Positions 52,823 to 61,708 of a stretch of DNA of 64,000 nucleotides are shown here, piece after piece. Each line of letters starts with the position of its first letter. Position 1 is the stretch's first letter. Source of the DNA: Caballeronia novacaledonica (GTDB lineage: Bacteria > Pseudomonadota > Gammaproteobacteria > Burkholderiales > Burkholderiaceae); contig NZ_OGTP01000003.1 in NCBI RefSeq assembly GCF_900258035.1, forward strand, positions 1-64,000, written 5' to 3'. Both the position numbers and the translations under genes were made by a program. Under the pieces are notes generated by a model. It was not told the DNA's origin. It saw nothing but the letters and a program-made list of their open reading frames with translations, and searched no databases.

Positions 52823-54184
52823 TTACGACTTCTTTTTCACCGGGCGCTTGTAGCCCGTCTTGCCGACCTGCGTCTTCTCGTTGAGCACCAGCTCGCCTTC
52901 GCCGACATCCTTCCAGACGGTCGTGCCCGCCGCGATCGTCACGCCGCGGCCCACGCGCACCGGCGCGACCAGTTGCGTGTCCGAGCCGACGAACACGTCG
53001 TCGCCGATGACCGTGCGATGCTTGTTCGCGCCGTCGTAGTTGCACGTGATCGTGCCCGCGCCGATATTCACGCGCGCGCCGATATCCGAATCGCCGATAT
53101 AGCTGAGATGGTTCGCCTTCGAGCCGTGGCCGAACACCGCGTTCTTCACTTCGACGAAGTTGCCGACGTGCGCTTCGTCGCCGAGCTGCGCGCCCGGACG
53201 CAGCCGCGCATACGGCCCGAGCACGACGTTCGCGCCGGTCGTGCCGCCTTCGATATGCGTGTACGCATCGACACGCGTGCCCGCGCCGATCGCGGCATCG
53301 CGGATCACGCAGTTCGGACCGATCGTCACGTTGTCGGCGAGCGTCACGCGCCCTTCGAAGACGCAATTCACGTCGATCGATACATCCGCGCCGCATTCGA
53401 GCACGCCGCGCACGTCGATGCGCGCCGGGTCCATCAGCGTCACGCCCGCGTCGAGCAGCGCGTTCGCCACGTTGCGCTGATGGACGCGCTCCAGTTCCGC
53501 GAGCTGGATCTTGCTGTTCACGCCGAGCGTTTCCCACTCGGCGTCCGGCTGCGCGGTCACGACTTCGACGCCCGCCTCGATCGCGCGCTCGACCACGTCC
53601 GTCAGATAGAACTCGCCTTGCGCGTTGTTGTTCTTCAGCGACGCGAGCCACGTTTCGAGCGTGCGCGTCGGCGTAATCACGATGCCCGTGTTGATTTCGT
53701 CGATTTCGAGCTCGTCGGGCGACGCGTCTTTCTGCTCGACGATTTTCCGCACTTTGCCTTGATGATCGCGCACGATGCGGCCGTAACCCGTCGGATTCCC
53801 GACATTTACGGTAAGTACGCCGTAACGCTCGGAGCCCGCGGCATCGATCAGACGCTTGAGCGTGCTCGCGCGCGTGAGCGGCACGTCGCCGTACAGCACG
53901 AGCGTCGGCACCGAGGGATCGAGCAGCGGCAGCGCCTGCTGCACGGCGTGTCCCGTGCCGAGTTGCCTGTCTTGCAGGGCAAATTGAACGTCCGGCGCGC
54001 CGACGGCTTCGCGGACTTTATCCGCGCCGTGCCCGACGACGACGACGAGACGCGTCGGCGACAGCGTGCGGGCCGTGTCGATGACGTGGGCGAGCAAGGG
54101 CTTGCCCGCCAATGAATGGAGTACTTTCGGCAGAGCGGAGCGCATGCGCTTGCCCATGCCGGCAGCCAGAATCACGATGTTCAT
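52823..54184 (-). CDS. glmU: Bifunctional UDP-GlcNAc pyrophosphorylase / GlcN-1-P acetyltransferase
   Basis: This 453-aa enzyme acetylates glucosamine 1-phosphate and then makes UDP-GlcNAc. The N-terminal half has the pyrophosphorylase motif [20 protein letters not shown]. The C-terminal half has left-handed beta-helix hexapeptide repeats and the acetyltransferase motifs [12 protein letters not shown] and [10 protein letters not shown]. It feeds its product to the same pathway as GlmS. The two genes are adjacent and probably co-transcribed. Confidence 0.97.
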   Translation of the reverse strand: MNIVILAAGMGKRMRSALPKVLHSLAGKPLLAHVIDTARTLSPTRLVVVVGHGADKVREAVGAPDVQFALQDRQLGTGHAVQQALPLLDPSVPTLVLYGDVPLTRASTLKRLIDAAGSERYGVLTVNVGNPTGYGRIVRDHQGKVRKIVEQKDASPDELEIDEINTGIVITPTRTLETWLASLKNNNAQGEFYLTDVVERAIEAGVEVVTAQPDAEWETLGVNSKIQLAELERVHQRNVANALLDAGVTLMDPARIDVRGVLECGADVSIDVNCVFEGRVTLADNVTIGPNCVIRDAAIGAGTRVDAYTHIEGGTTGANVVLGPYARLRPGAQLGDEAHVGNFVEVKNAVFGHGSKANHLSYIGDSDIGARVNIGAGTITCNYDGANKHRTVIGDDVFVGSDTQLVAPVRVGRGVTIAAGTTVWKDVGEGELVLNEKTQVGKTGYKRPVKKKS

Positions 54185-54281
54185 CGCAGGAAGCCTTGCT
54201 GGGTATGACGAGCCGCCAATATATCACCCGGCTCTTTGGCGCAATGCGGCGAATCCCACGCTGCGCCTTATTGGACAAAGG

Positions 54282-55241
54282 TTACAGGTCGTCGAACTGC
54301 ACAATTGAAACCGCGCCGGACGTTCCTGACGGTTCGCTTGCACACGGTTCCTCGTCGAAGGCGATATCGCCCTGAGGATCGGCTTCGCCCGTCGCGCGCA
54401 GTCCCGCGAACGGAAACAGCTTGCTGTCCATGAGATGCGAAGGCACCACGTTCGACAGCGCGTTGAACATGTTGTCCACGCGCCCAGGGAAACGCTTGTC
54501 CCATTCGCGGACCAGCGCTTTCATTTCCGCGCGCTTCAGATTCGGCTGGCTGCCGCACAGATTGCACGGAATGATCGGAAATTCGCGCAGTTCCGCGTAC
54601 TTTTCGAGATCCACTTCCTTCACGTAGGCGAGCGGACGGATCACGACGTTCTTGCCGTCGTCCGATTGCAGCTTGGGCGGCATGCCTTTCAGCTTGCCGC
54701 CGTAGAACATGTTGAGCAGCAGCGTCTGGAGGATGTCGTCGCGATGATGACCGAGCGCGATCTTGGTCGCGCCGAGCTCGCCCGCCACGCGATACAGAAT
54801 GCCGCGACGCAGGCGCGAGCAGAGCGAACACGTCGTCTTGCCTTCCGGCACGAGGCGCTTGACGATGCTGTACGTGTCCTGATTTTCGATGTGAAACGGA
54901 ATATCGAGCTTGCTCAGGTAATCCGGCAGCACATGCTCCGGAAAGCCCGGCTGCTTCTGATCGAGATTGACGGCGACGATCTCGAAGTTGATCGGCGCGC
55001 GCTCGCGCAGGCGCATCAGCACGTCGAGCATCGCGTAACTGTCCTTGCCTCCGGACAGGCACACCATCACCTTGTCGCCTTCCTCGATCATGTTGAAATC
55101 GCCGACGGCCTCGCCGACCTGCCGCGCGATGCGCTTGAAGAGCTTGTTGTTCTCGTACGCTTCCTTCTGCTGGCGCTTGGTCAGCGCCTCGCGCGTGGGT
55201 TTTTGCGGCTCGGCGGCCTCGATCGTGTCACGCGCGTTCAT
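54282..55241 (-). CDS. ttcA: tRNA 2-thiocytidine(32) synthetase
   Basis: The enzyme puts sulfur on cytidine 32 of some tRNAs using ATP and an iron-sulfur cluster. From the ATG at 55241 (AAAGAGG upstream) it is 319 aa. The PP-loop is [13 protein letters not shown], and the cluster CxxC is in [12 protein letters not shown]; a third cysteine lies in [10 protein letters not shown]. The start overlaps the folB stop codon by 4 nt (ATGA), so it is translated with folB. Confidence 0.95.
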   Translation of the reverse strand: MNARDTIEAAEPQKPTREALTKRQQKEAYENNKLFKRIARQVGEAVGDFNMIEEGDKVMVCLSGGKDSYAMLDVLMRLRERAPINFEIVAVNLDQKQPGFPEHVLPDYLSKLDIPFHIENQDTYSIVKRLVPEGKTTCSLCSRLRRGILYRVAGELGATKIALGHHRDDILQTLLLNMFYGGKLKGMPPKLQSDDGKNVVIRPLAYVKEVDLEKYAELREFPIIPCNLCGSQPNLKRAEMKALVREWDKRFPGRVDNMFNALSNVVPSHLMDSKLFPFAGLRATGEADPQGDIAFDEEPCASEPSGTSGAVSIVQFDDL

Positions 55242-55639
55242 GCTCGTTCCTCTTTGATGCGAAAGACTTCGACGCCCACCGCGTCGCAGTCGGGATAGAC
55301 GTCGGGCTTTTCCGTCGATACGGCCACCGCGCGCACGTTCGGATGCGCGAGCAAGGCGGCGGCGACGTCGTCGCACAGCGTTTCCTGCAGGTGGATGTGG
55401 CCCTGCTTCACGCGCGCGGCGATGGTCGAGCGCATGAAGTCGTAGTCGACGACTTCGGACAATTTGTCCGCGACGGGCGTCGACAGCGCGAGCGGCACGT
55501 ACAGTTCGACGTTGATCACGACGCGTTGCTCGCCGCGCTTCTCGAAATCATGCACGCCGATGTTGATGCGCACTTCGTAGTTGCGCAGAAAAAGCCGCCG
55601 GCAATCGGTCAGCCGGGGATGCGAAAGTGCGGCAAGCAT
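55238..55639 (-). CDS. folB: Dihydroneopterin aldolase
   Basis: The enzyme makes 6-hydroxymethyl-dihydropterin in folate synthesis. From the ATG at 55639 (GGAA upstream) it is 133 aa. The FolB signatures are visible: [29 protein letters not shown] and the C-terminal [17 protein letters not shown]. It overlaps ttcA by 4 nt. A FolM-like SDR lies upstream on the same strand, so folate genes cluster here. A TTG at 55657 would add six residues. Confidence 0.93.
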   Translation of the reverse strand: MLAALSHPRLTDCRRLFLRNYEVRINIGVHDFEKRGEQRVVINVELYVPLALSTPVADKLSEVVDYDFMRSTIAARVKQGHIHLQETLCDDVAAALLAHPNVRAVAVSTEKPDVYPDCDAVGVEVFRIKEERA

Positions 55640-55667
55640 GAGGTTTCCAATATCCAATAAGCGCGTT

Positions 55668-56510
55668 TCAGGGCGCGCGAGAGCCGATCATGTACATCAC
55701 GTCGCGCGGGCTCGGCACGAGATGCTGGCCGCCATCGACCACGAGCGTCGTGCCGGTCACGCCGTGCGCGTTCGCGAGATAGCACGCGGCCTGCGCCACG
55801 TCTTCCACCGTCGATGCGCGATTGAGCGGCGTCACGCGATGGGCGGCTTCGAACGACGCGGGCGTCTGCCCGGTGGAAATGAGCGTCAGCCCCGGCGCGA
55901 GGCCGACGACGCGCAACTTCGGCCCGAGCGCCTGCGCGAGCGCGACGGTGGCGTTGTCGAGCGCCGCCTTCGTCAGCGTGTACGACAGGTAATCCGGATT
56001 CATGTTGTACAGCTTCTGGTCCAGCACGTTGATGACGACGCCGCGTTGCGCGTCGTCCGCGGCGGCGGCATCGGGCATGATTTCGTGCAGCATGCGCGCG
56101 AGCGTCAGCGGCGCGGCGACGTTGATCGCGGTCATCGCGAGCAGTTTCGCGTAGCCGAAGTCGATGGCCGTGTCTTCGTCGAAACGCGACGCGCAGTTCA
56201 CGACGCAGTTCAGCCCGCCGAACGCCTCGACGCACGCCGGCACGAGGCGAACGACGTCGGCCTCGACTTCCAGATCCGCTTTCAGCGCGATCGCGCGCCG
56301 CCCGAGCGCCTCGACATCCGCGACGGTTTCTCGCGCTTCACGCTCCGAACCGCCGTAGTGCACGGCCACGTCCCAGCCTTGCCGCGCGAATTCCAGCGCG
56401 ACGCCGCGCCCGATGCGCTTCGCCCCGCCGGTCACGAGCACGGCGCGGGAACGAGAAACGGCACCGGAAGACGGCGAGTTGGGGGAAGAAAACGGCGTGG
56501 AAGCGCTCAT
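55668..56510 (-). CDS. SDR-family oxidoreductase, pteridine reductase-like (FolM-like)
   Basis: The 280-aa protein is a short-chain dehydrogenase. The dinucleotide motif is VTGGAKRIGRGVALEFA, and the catalytic YxxxK is in YLSYTLTKAALDNA. The NCASRFDEDTAID and GLAPGLTLISTGQTPASF segments are typical of pteridine reductase or dihydromonapterin reductase FolM. It is 28 nt from folB in the same direction, which supports a folate/pterin role. It is divergent from the MidA-like gene with only 13 nt between the starts. Confidence 0.88.
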   Translation of the reverse strand: MSASTPFSSPNSPSSGAVSRSRAVLVTGGAKRIGRGVALEFARQGWDVAVHYGGSEREARETVADVEALGRRAIALKADLEVEADVVRLVPACVEAFGGLNCVVNCASRFDEDTAIDFGYAKLLAMTAINVAAPLTLARMLHEIMPDAAAADDAQRGVVINVLDQKLYNMNPDYLSYTLTKAALDNATVALAQALGPKLRVVGLAPGLTLISTGQTPASFEAAHRVTPLNRASTVEDVAQAACYLANAHGVTGTTLVVDGGQHLVPSPRDVMYMIGSRAP

Positions 56511-56523
56511 TTACAATACTGGG

Positions 56524-57729
56524 ATGAATCCGAAAGCCAGACAAACCGATAGTTTACCTGCTCCGGGCGCCGATGCGCTCGCGCAGTCCGAAGCGCTGAC
56601 CGACCTGCTGCGCGGACGCATCGCCGCGGCGGGCGGCTGGTTGCCGTTCGACCGCTACATGGACCTCGCGCTGTACGCGCCGGGCCTCGGCTACTACAGC
56701 GGCGGGGCGATGAAATTCGGCCGACGCGCGGAAGACGGCAGCGATTTCGTCACCGCGCCGGAATTGTCCCCGCTTTTCGCGACGACGCTCGCGCGGCCCG
56801 TCGCGCAGGCGTTGCAGCAAAGCGGCACGCGGCAACTGATGGAATTCGGCGCGGGCACCGGCAAACTCGCCGCAGGATTGCTGACCGCGCTCGCCGATCT
56901 CGACGTGCCGTTCGACAGTTACGCGATCGTCGATCTGTCCGGCGAGTTGCGCGAGCGCCAGCGCGAGACCATCGAAAAGCAGGCGCCCGCGCTCGCCGCG
57001 AAGGTGAAATGGCTCGACGCGTTGCCCGAGGCATTCGAGGGCGTCGTGATCGGCAATGAAGTGCTCGACGCGATGCCTGTGCGCCTCGTCGTGCGCAAGC
57101 TCGGCGCGTGGCATGAGCGCGGCGTCGTCGTGCAGGGCGAACGTCTCGCTTTCGACGACCGGCCGATTACGCCGGACGCGCAAGTCGATCTGATCGATAC
57201 CGCCATCGACGACGCCAACGACGAGCCGTTCGCCGAGTACGTCACCGAAACGCACGAAGCGGCGCTGGCGTTCACCAAGACCATTTGCACGATGCTCACG
57301 CGCGGCGCGGCGTTTTTCATCGATTACGGATTTCCGCGACGCGAGTTCTACCACGCGCAGCGCGCGACGGGCACGCTGATGTGTCACTACCGGCATCGGG
57401 CGCACGCGGATCCGTTTCTGTATCCCGGTTTGCAGGACATCACCGCGCATGTTGAGTTTACGGGCATCGCGGAGGCTGGCGTCGAAACTGGCGCCGATCT
57501 GCTCGGCTTTACGTCGCAGGCGCGTTTTCTGATGAACGCGGGCATCACCGATGTTTTGAGCGACCTCGATCCCGCCGATGTGAAGCGCTTTTTGCCGGCT
57601 GCAAATGCGGTGCAGAAGCTGCTGTCGGAAGCGGAGATGGGCGAGCTTTTCAAGGTGATCGCGTTTTCGCGCGGCATTCCCGGTACGCTCGACGCTTTCG
57701 CGACGGGCGATCGTTCTCACACGTTATGA
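56524..57729 (+). CDS. Class I SAM-dependent methyltransferase, MidA/NDUFAF7 family
   Basis: From the ATG at 56524 the protein is 401 aa. The family motifs are present: RYMDLALYAPGLGYYSGGAM, DFVTAPELSPLFATTLARPV, the SAM-binding LMEFGAGTGKLAAGLL, and GNEVLDAMPVRLV. Eukaryotic NDUFAF7 methylates an arginine of complex I; in bacteria the substrate is unknown. Only 13 nt separate it from the divergent SDR gene, so their promoters overlap. A small DUF2905 gene follows. Confidence 0.92.
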   Translation: MNPKARQTDSLPAPGADALAQSEALTDLLRGRIAAAGGWLPFDRYMDLALYAPGLGYYSGGAMKFGRRAEDGSDFVTAPELSPLFATTLARPVAQALQQSGTRQLMEFGAGTGKLAAGLLTALADLDVPFDSYAIVDLSGELRERQRETIEKQAPALAAKVKWLDALPEAFEGVVIGNEVLDAMPVRLVVRKLGAWHERGVVVQGERLAFDDRPITPDAQVDLIDTAIDDANDEPFAEYVTETHEAALAFTKTICTMLTRGAAFFIDYGFPRREFYHAQRATGTLMCHYRHRAHADPFLYPGLQDITAHVEFTGIAEAGVETGADLLGFTSQARFLMNAGITDVLSDLDPADVKRFLPAANAVQKLLSEAEMGELFKVIAFSRGIPGTLDAFATGDRSHTL

Positions 57730-57739
57730 GTGCGCGATC

Positions 57740-57934
57740 ATGATCCGCTGGCTGCTTACCACGTTTATCGCACTCGCGATTCTTTCCGGCTCGATGCCGT
57801 GGCTGAAGAAAATCGGAATCGGGCGGTTGCCGGGGGACTTCACATTGCGGATTTTTGGGCGCGAGTATTCGTTTCCGTTTATGTCGACGTTGTTGTTGTC
57901 GGTTTTGTTGTCTTTGATTGCGCGGGCGCTTTAG
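57740..57934 (+). CDS. DUF2905 small membrane protein
   Basis: The 64-aa protein has a hydrophobic N-terminal helix (IRWLLTTFIALAILSG), a conserved middle (KIGIGRLPGDFTLRIFGREY) and a hydrophobic C-terminal helix (LLSVLLSLIARAL). This is the pattern of the DUF2905 family, which has no known role. It starts 10 nt after the MidA-like gene and is probably co-transcribed with it. It ends 12 nt before the dispersed repeats. Confidence 0.88.
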   Translation: MIRWLLTTFIALAILSGSMPWLKKIGIGRLPGDFTLRIFGREYSFPFMSTLLLSVLLSLIARAL

Positions 57935-57946
57935 GCCTTTTTTGTC

Positions 57947-58099
57947 GCCGGATCCCGTTTTGCTTTTGGTCTATTGGCGTTGCCCCTGTGCGGGGCGGCA
58001 GTCACTTTCTTTGCTGCTGCAAAGAAAGTAACCAAAGAAAGCAGCTTTTCCATCCAAAGTGCTTCATGCCGGCCGCGGCACGGGCGATTGGCTGAATGG
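57947..58099 (+). repeat. Dispersed repeat, copy 1 (about 150 bp)
   Basis: The unit runs from GGATCCCGTTT through TCACTTTCTTTGCTGCTGCA to GGCTGAATGG. Its core is a 10-bp hairpin (CTTTCTTTGC / GCAAAGAAAG) with a TGCT loop, beside a second hairpin CCCCTGTGCGGGG. It is known from other Burkholderia genomes as a frequent intergenic element. Peptides read from it (such as VTFFAAAKKVT) are not genes. Confidence 0.75.
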
Positions 58100-58479
58100 C
58101 CCGGCAGTAGCGAGTGCCCTCAAAGGTCTCGCGCGGCGTGGACCGCGCACGGTCTGACACATCGCACCACAAAACAAACTGGTTCAGCACCAAATAGCTC
58201 CAGCCCGCTTCGCGGCCGACCGGTCAATCGGGTGGGCGCGCGCTTTCTTGCTAACGCCGCCATCTCACGGCGCTCGTTATTCGTCGGTTTCCCTTGCAGA
58301 CCCGACGGCAGCGCGAAGCGCTGTGCCGGAGCTATTTCGTGCTGAACCAGCGCGCTAAAACATATGGTGCGGCGGACCGTGCGCGAGCCAAGTCCGGTTG
58401 GGCCTGTGAGGGCGACACTTAGGCGAGGGCCAACTTGAGGGAGAAAATTGGCCAAGTTGCGTGTGACCGCGGGCCTGAA

Positions 58480-58581
58480 AAGCTGCTTTCTTTGGTTACT
58501 TTCTTTGCAGCAGCAAAGAAAGTGACTGCCGCCCCGCACAGGGGCAACGCTAATAGACCAACACGAAATCGGGATCCGGCA
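58480..58581 (-). repeat. Dispersed repeat, copy 2 (short, inverted)
   Basis: This is an inverted copy that has the core hairpins but not the distal GGCTGAATGG part. The sequence before it (58100-58479) is not a copy of the repeat and has no supported gene. Confidence 0.7.
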
Positions 58582-58602
58582 AAGAGTCAAAACTCTGGGT
58601 TC

Positions 58603-58755
58603 CATTCAGCCAATCGCCTGTGCCGCGGCCGGCATGAAGCACTCTGGATGGGGAAAGCTGCTTTCTTTGGTTACTTTCTTTGCAGCAGCAAAGAAAGTGA
58701 CTGCCGCCCCGCACAGGGGCAACGCCAATAGACCAATAACGAAACGGGATCCGGC
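58603..58755 (-). repeat. Dispersed repeat, copy 3 (full length, inverted)
   Basis: This full-length inverted copy faces copy 1, with the gap between them about 500 bp. Its end is 3 bp from the cca stop codon, so it may act as the terminator or RNA end of cca. Confidence 0.75.
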
Positions 58756-58758
58756 GAT

Positions 58759-59994
58759 TCAAATCTTCAAAGCATCCTTCACCGCCGCGACCCGCGCATC
58801 ATGCACGGCATCCTTAATCCCGGCAGGCCGATCGGCCAACTGCCCCGCGACAGCACCCGCATCCACCGACCGCGCAGCCACCAAAGCCTCCCGCAACCGC
58901 TCCGCCTGCGGATAAGCCTGCTGCTCCATTCCAAGCCGCCCGCGCGCATCCGCGAGACACGCCTGCAGCGCCTCGGCAAACCGCGCCGGCTTGCGCAACG
59001 CATCCGATCGTTCGAACAGTCTCACGAGCGCGGCCGCGCCCATCTCCATCACGCGATGAATATTGCCGTGCTCACGCGCGACGAGCATCGCCAGATCGCG
59101 GCAGTCGTTCGGCACGCGCAAGCGCTCGCACAGCGGCCGCAGCAAATCGACGCTGCGCCCCTCATGGCCGATGTGACGCGGCAAGATGTCCTCCGGCGTC
59201 GTCGCCTTGCCGAGGTCGTGCGTAAGCGCGGCAAAGCGCACCGGCAACGCGAATCTCTGCGACGCGGCGTAGTCGAGCACCATCATCACATGCACGCCCG
59301 TGTCCACTTCCGGGTGATAGTCCGCGCGCTGCGGCACGCCCCACAAGGCATCGACTTCGGGGAGAATCCGCGCGAGCGCGCCGCAACTGCGCAGCACGTC
59401 GAACATGCGCGACGGCTTCTTTTCCATCAGTCCGCGCGACACTTCCTGCCAGACGCGCTCCGGCACGAGCGCATCGACTTCGCCCGCGGCGACCATCTTC
59501 TTCATGAGTTCGGCGGTTTCCGGCGCGACGTCGAAATCGGCAAAACGCGCCGCAAAGCGCGCCAGCCGCAGAATGCGCACCGGATCTTCGATGAACGCAT
59601 CGCCGACATGCCGAAACAGCTTGTTCGCGAGATCCGCGGCACCGCCGAACGGATCGATGACCGGTCCGGTCAGCTCGCCCGCCGGCGTGACCTCGCGCGC
59701 CATCGCGTTGATCGTGAGATCGCGCCGCGCGAGGTCTTCCTCGAGCGTCACATCGGGCGAAAAGTAAAACTGGAAGCCGTGATAGCCCGCCGCCGTCTTG
59801 CGCTCGGTGCGCGCGAGCGCGTATTCCTCGTGCGTTTCGGGATGCAAAAACACCGGAAAATCCTTCCCGACCGGCCGATACCGCTGCGCCACCATCTGCT
59901 CCGGCGTCGCGCCCACGACGACATAATCGCGATCCACCACCGGCACGCCCAGCAACGCGTCGCGGATCGCGCCGCCGACTGCGTAGATGTTCAT
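58759..59994 (-). CDS. cca: CCA tRNA nucleotidyltransferase with HD domain
   Basis: The enzyme adds or repairs the CCA end of tRNAs. From the ATG at 59994 it is 411 aa, the usual proteobacterial multifunctional length. The nucleotidyltransferase head is YAVGGAIRDALLGVPVVDRD, the conserved RRDLTINAMA motif follows, and the HD domain (RFAALTHDLGKATTPEDILP) is intact. Its start overlaps the GST stop codon by 4 nt (ATGA). Confidence 0.96.
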   Translation of the reverse strand: MNIYAVGGAIRDALLGVPVVDRDYVVVGATPEQMVAQRYRPVGKDFPVFLHPETHEEYALARTERKTAAGYHGFQFYFSPDVTLEEDLARRDLTINAMAREVTPAGELTGPVIDPFGGAADLANKLFRHVGDAFIEDPVRILRLARFAARFADFDVAPETAELMKKMVAAGEVDALVPERVWQEVSRGLMEKKPSRMFDVLRSCGALARILPEVDALWGVPQRADYHPEVDTGVHVMMVLDYAASQRFALPVRFAALTHDLGKATTPEDILPRHIGHEGRSVDLLRPLCERLRVPNDCRDLAMLVAREHGNIHRVMEMGAAALVRLFERSDALRKPARFAEALQACLADARGRLGMEQQAYPQAERLREALVAARSVDAGAVAGQLADRPAGIKDAVHDARVAAVKDALKI

Positions 59995-60611
59995 CGCGCT
60001 TCCTCGCGCGCGCCGTCGATCCACGCCGCGACCGCCGGCAGCGCCGTGACGCGCTTCCCATAGTCGAGCGATGTCGCGCTCAGCTTCGGCGCGTAGCTGT
60101 TGAAACGCATGACGACCGGCGCGAACATCGTGTCCGCTATGCCGAACTCGCCGAACAAAAACGGCCCGCCCGATTTGCCGAGGCATTCCGCCCAGATCGC
60201 CTCGATGCGCGCGATATTCGCAAGCGCATCCGGCGTCGCGCCCGCGCCCGGCGCGTGCGTCGTGATTTCCATCGGCATGTTCTGGCGCAGGTCCGCAAAA
60301 CCCGCGTGCATCTCCGCGCTGACGCTTCGGGCGCGCGCGCGAGCGGCGGCGTCGCGCGGCCACATCGCGTGTTCGGGATGCAGCTCGGCAATCGTTTCGA
60401 CGATCGCGAGCGATTCCCACACCGAATCGCCCGCGTCGGTGACGAGGCACGGCACCTTGCCGGACGGCGAGACGTCGAGAATCTTCGCTTTCGTGTCGGG
60501 ATGGCCGAGAGGGATCAGCGCCTCCTCGAACGGGATGCCGAAATGTTTGAGCAGCACCCACGGCCGCATCGACCAGGAAGAGTTGAGCTTGTCACCGATA
60601 ACGAGTTTCAT
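59991..60611 (-). CDS. Glutathione S-transferase family protein
   Basis: The 206-aa protein has a thioredoxin-fold N-terminal domain (KLVIGDKLNSSWSMRPWVLL, with SSWS as the likely active site) and the all-helical C-terminal domain. The SGKVPCLV and ESLAIVETIAELHP motifs bind glutathione. The electrophilic substrate is unknown. It overlaps cca by 4 nt and follows the NDUFA9-like gene by 16 nt, so the three are one operon. Confidence 0.92.
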   Translation of the reverse strand: MKLVIGDKLNSSWSMRPWVLLKHFGIPFEEALIPLGHPDTKAKILDVSPSGKVPCLVTDAGDSVWESLAIVETIAELHPEHAMWPRDAAARARARSVSAEMHAGFADLRQNMPMEITTHAPGAGATPDALANIARIEAIWAECLGKSGGPFLFGEFGIADTMFAPVVMRFNSYAPKLSATSLDYGKRVTALPAVAAWIDGAREEAR

Positions 60612-60627
60612 GCGATCACAAAAAGTT

Positions 60628-61584
60628 TTAACGATGCGCGGTTGCGCGGAATGTGTTGAAGCGCGAGCGCGACGAATTGCCGGTCAGATACAGCGGCGCG
60701 ATGGTCTCGATGCTCGCCGGCTCGTCGATGCCCAGTTCCGGCGCGAGCGGTCCGCTCGCGATGTTCGGCGTCTTCATCGAATCGAGATTGTCGCGCGAGA
60801 TGATGGGCTCGCCGGGCGCCATTTCCATGGTCATCGCCTGAAGGCGGCCGAGGCTTTCCGGCAGCTTGATGATGCGCGAATGCTTGCCGATGGTCGCACC
60901 CGCGAAACGCACGAGCTCCGCCAGCGTGTAGACGCCCGGCCCCGCGAGTTCGTAGACCTGGCCGTTGGCGGCGTCGAGATCGAGCACGTTGACCATCGCC
61001 TTCGCCACGTCGCCGACGAACACCGGCTGGAACTGCGCGTCGGCGCACGCGAGCGGGATCACCGGGAACATGCGCTCGAGAAAGGCAAACTGGTTGAGCA
61101 GATTGTCCTCGGGCCCGAACACGACGGAACTGCGGAAAATGGTCCAGTCGAGTCCCGATTCGCGGACGATCTTCTCGCCATCGCCCTTCGAGCGCAGGTA
61201 CATGCTCGGACCTTCGGGGTCCGCGCCGAGCGCGCTCATGTGCAGGAGACGCCGCACGCCCTTCGCCTCGCACGCGGCGGCGATCTTGCGCGGCAGCTCG
61301 ACGTGAGCCTTCGCGAACTCCGGTCCGTATGGATCGTCGCGGCGCCCCTGAAGAATGCCGACGAGATTGATCACCGCATCGCATTGATCGATAAACGCGG
61401 CGAGTTGCACGGGATCGTGCACATCGGCTTCGATGACATCGATGGGCAGCAGCGTGAGATGCGCCGCGTTGACGCGCCGCCGCGTCGCGACTCGCACGGT
61501 CTTGCCGAGATCGACGAGCGCATTGACGAGATGACTGCCGATGAAACCCGAACCGCCGATCAGCGCTACATGTTGGTGTCGCAT
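60628..61584 (-). CDS. NDUFA9-like NAD-dependent epimerase family protein
   Basis: The 318-aa protein has the extended-SDR motif VALIGGSGFIGSHLVNAL and the layout of the complex I NDUFA9-like family. The usual YxxxK of epimerases is replaced by YLRSKGDGEKIV. Bacterial members are of unknown function and are not complex I subunits as far as known. It opens an operon with GST and cca. It starts 45 bp after the slt terminator region. Confidence 0.9.
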   Translation of the reverse strand: MRHQHVALIGGSGFIGSHLVNALVDLGKTVRVATRRRVNAAHLTLLPIDVIEADVHDPVQLAAFIDQCDAVINLVGILQGRRDDPYGPEFAKAHVELPRKIAAACEAKGVRRLLHMSALGADPEGPSMYLRSKGDGEKIVRESGLDWTIFRSSVVFGPEDNLLNQFAFLERMFPVIPLACADAQFQPVFVGDVAKAMVNVLDLDAANGQVYELAGPGVYTLAELVRFAGATIGKHSRIIKLPESLGRLQAMTMEMAPGEPIISRDNLDSMKTPNIASGPLAPELGIDEPASIETIAPLYLTGNSSRSRFNTFRATAHR

Positions 61585-61653
61585 AGTTCGCCTCTTGGGT
61601 CGCGGCCTGACGAATGCGGCTTCGATTCAGAACGGCGGGGGCCGAAAATGAAA

Positions 61654-61688
61654 ACGCCCGCGCGTCCTTTCGTTCGACGCGCGGGCGT
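61654..61688 (-). terminator. Terminator of the lytic transglycosylase gene
   Basis: A perfect 13-bp stem (ACGCCCGCGCGTC / GACGCGCGGGCGT) with a 9-nt loop, followed on the minus strand by TTTTCATTTT. Confidence 0.85.
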
Positions 61689-61708
61689 GAGGTTTCGCTG
61701 CAAGACGG

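Noticed and set aside
58484..58750. A possible CRISPR array in the repeats near 58 kb
   Set aside because: There are only three copies, in opposite directions, with uneven gaps, and each contains strong hairpins of a dispersed repeat. No cas genes are near.
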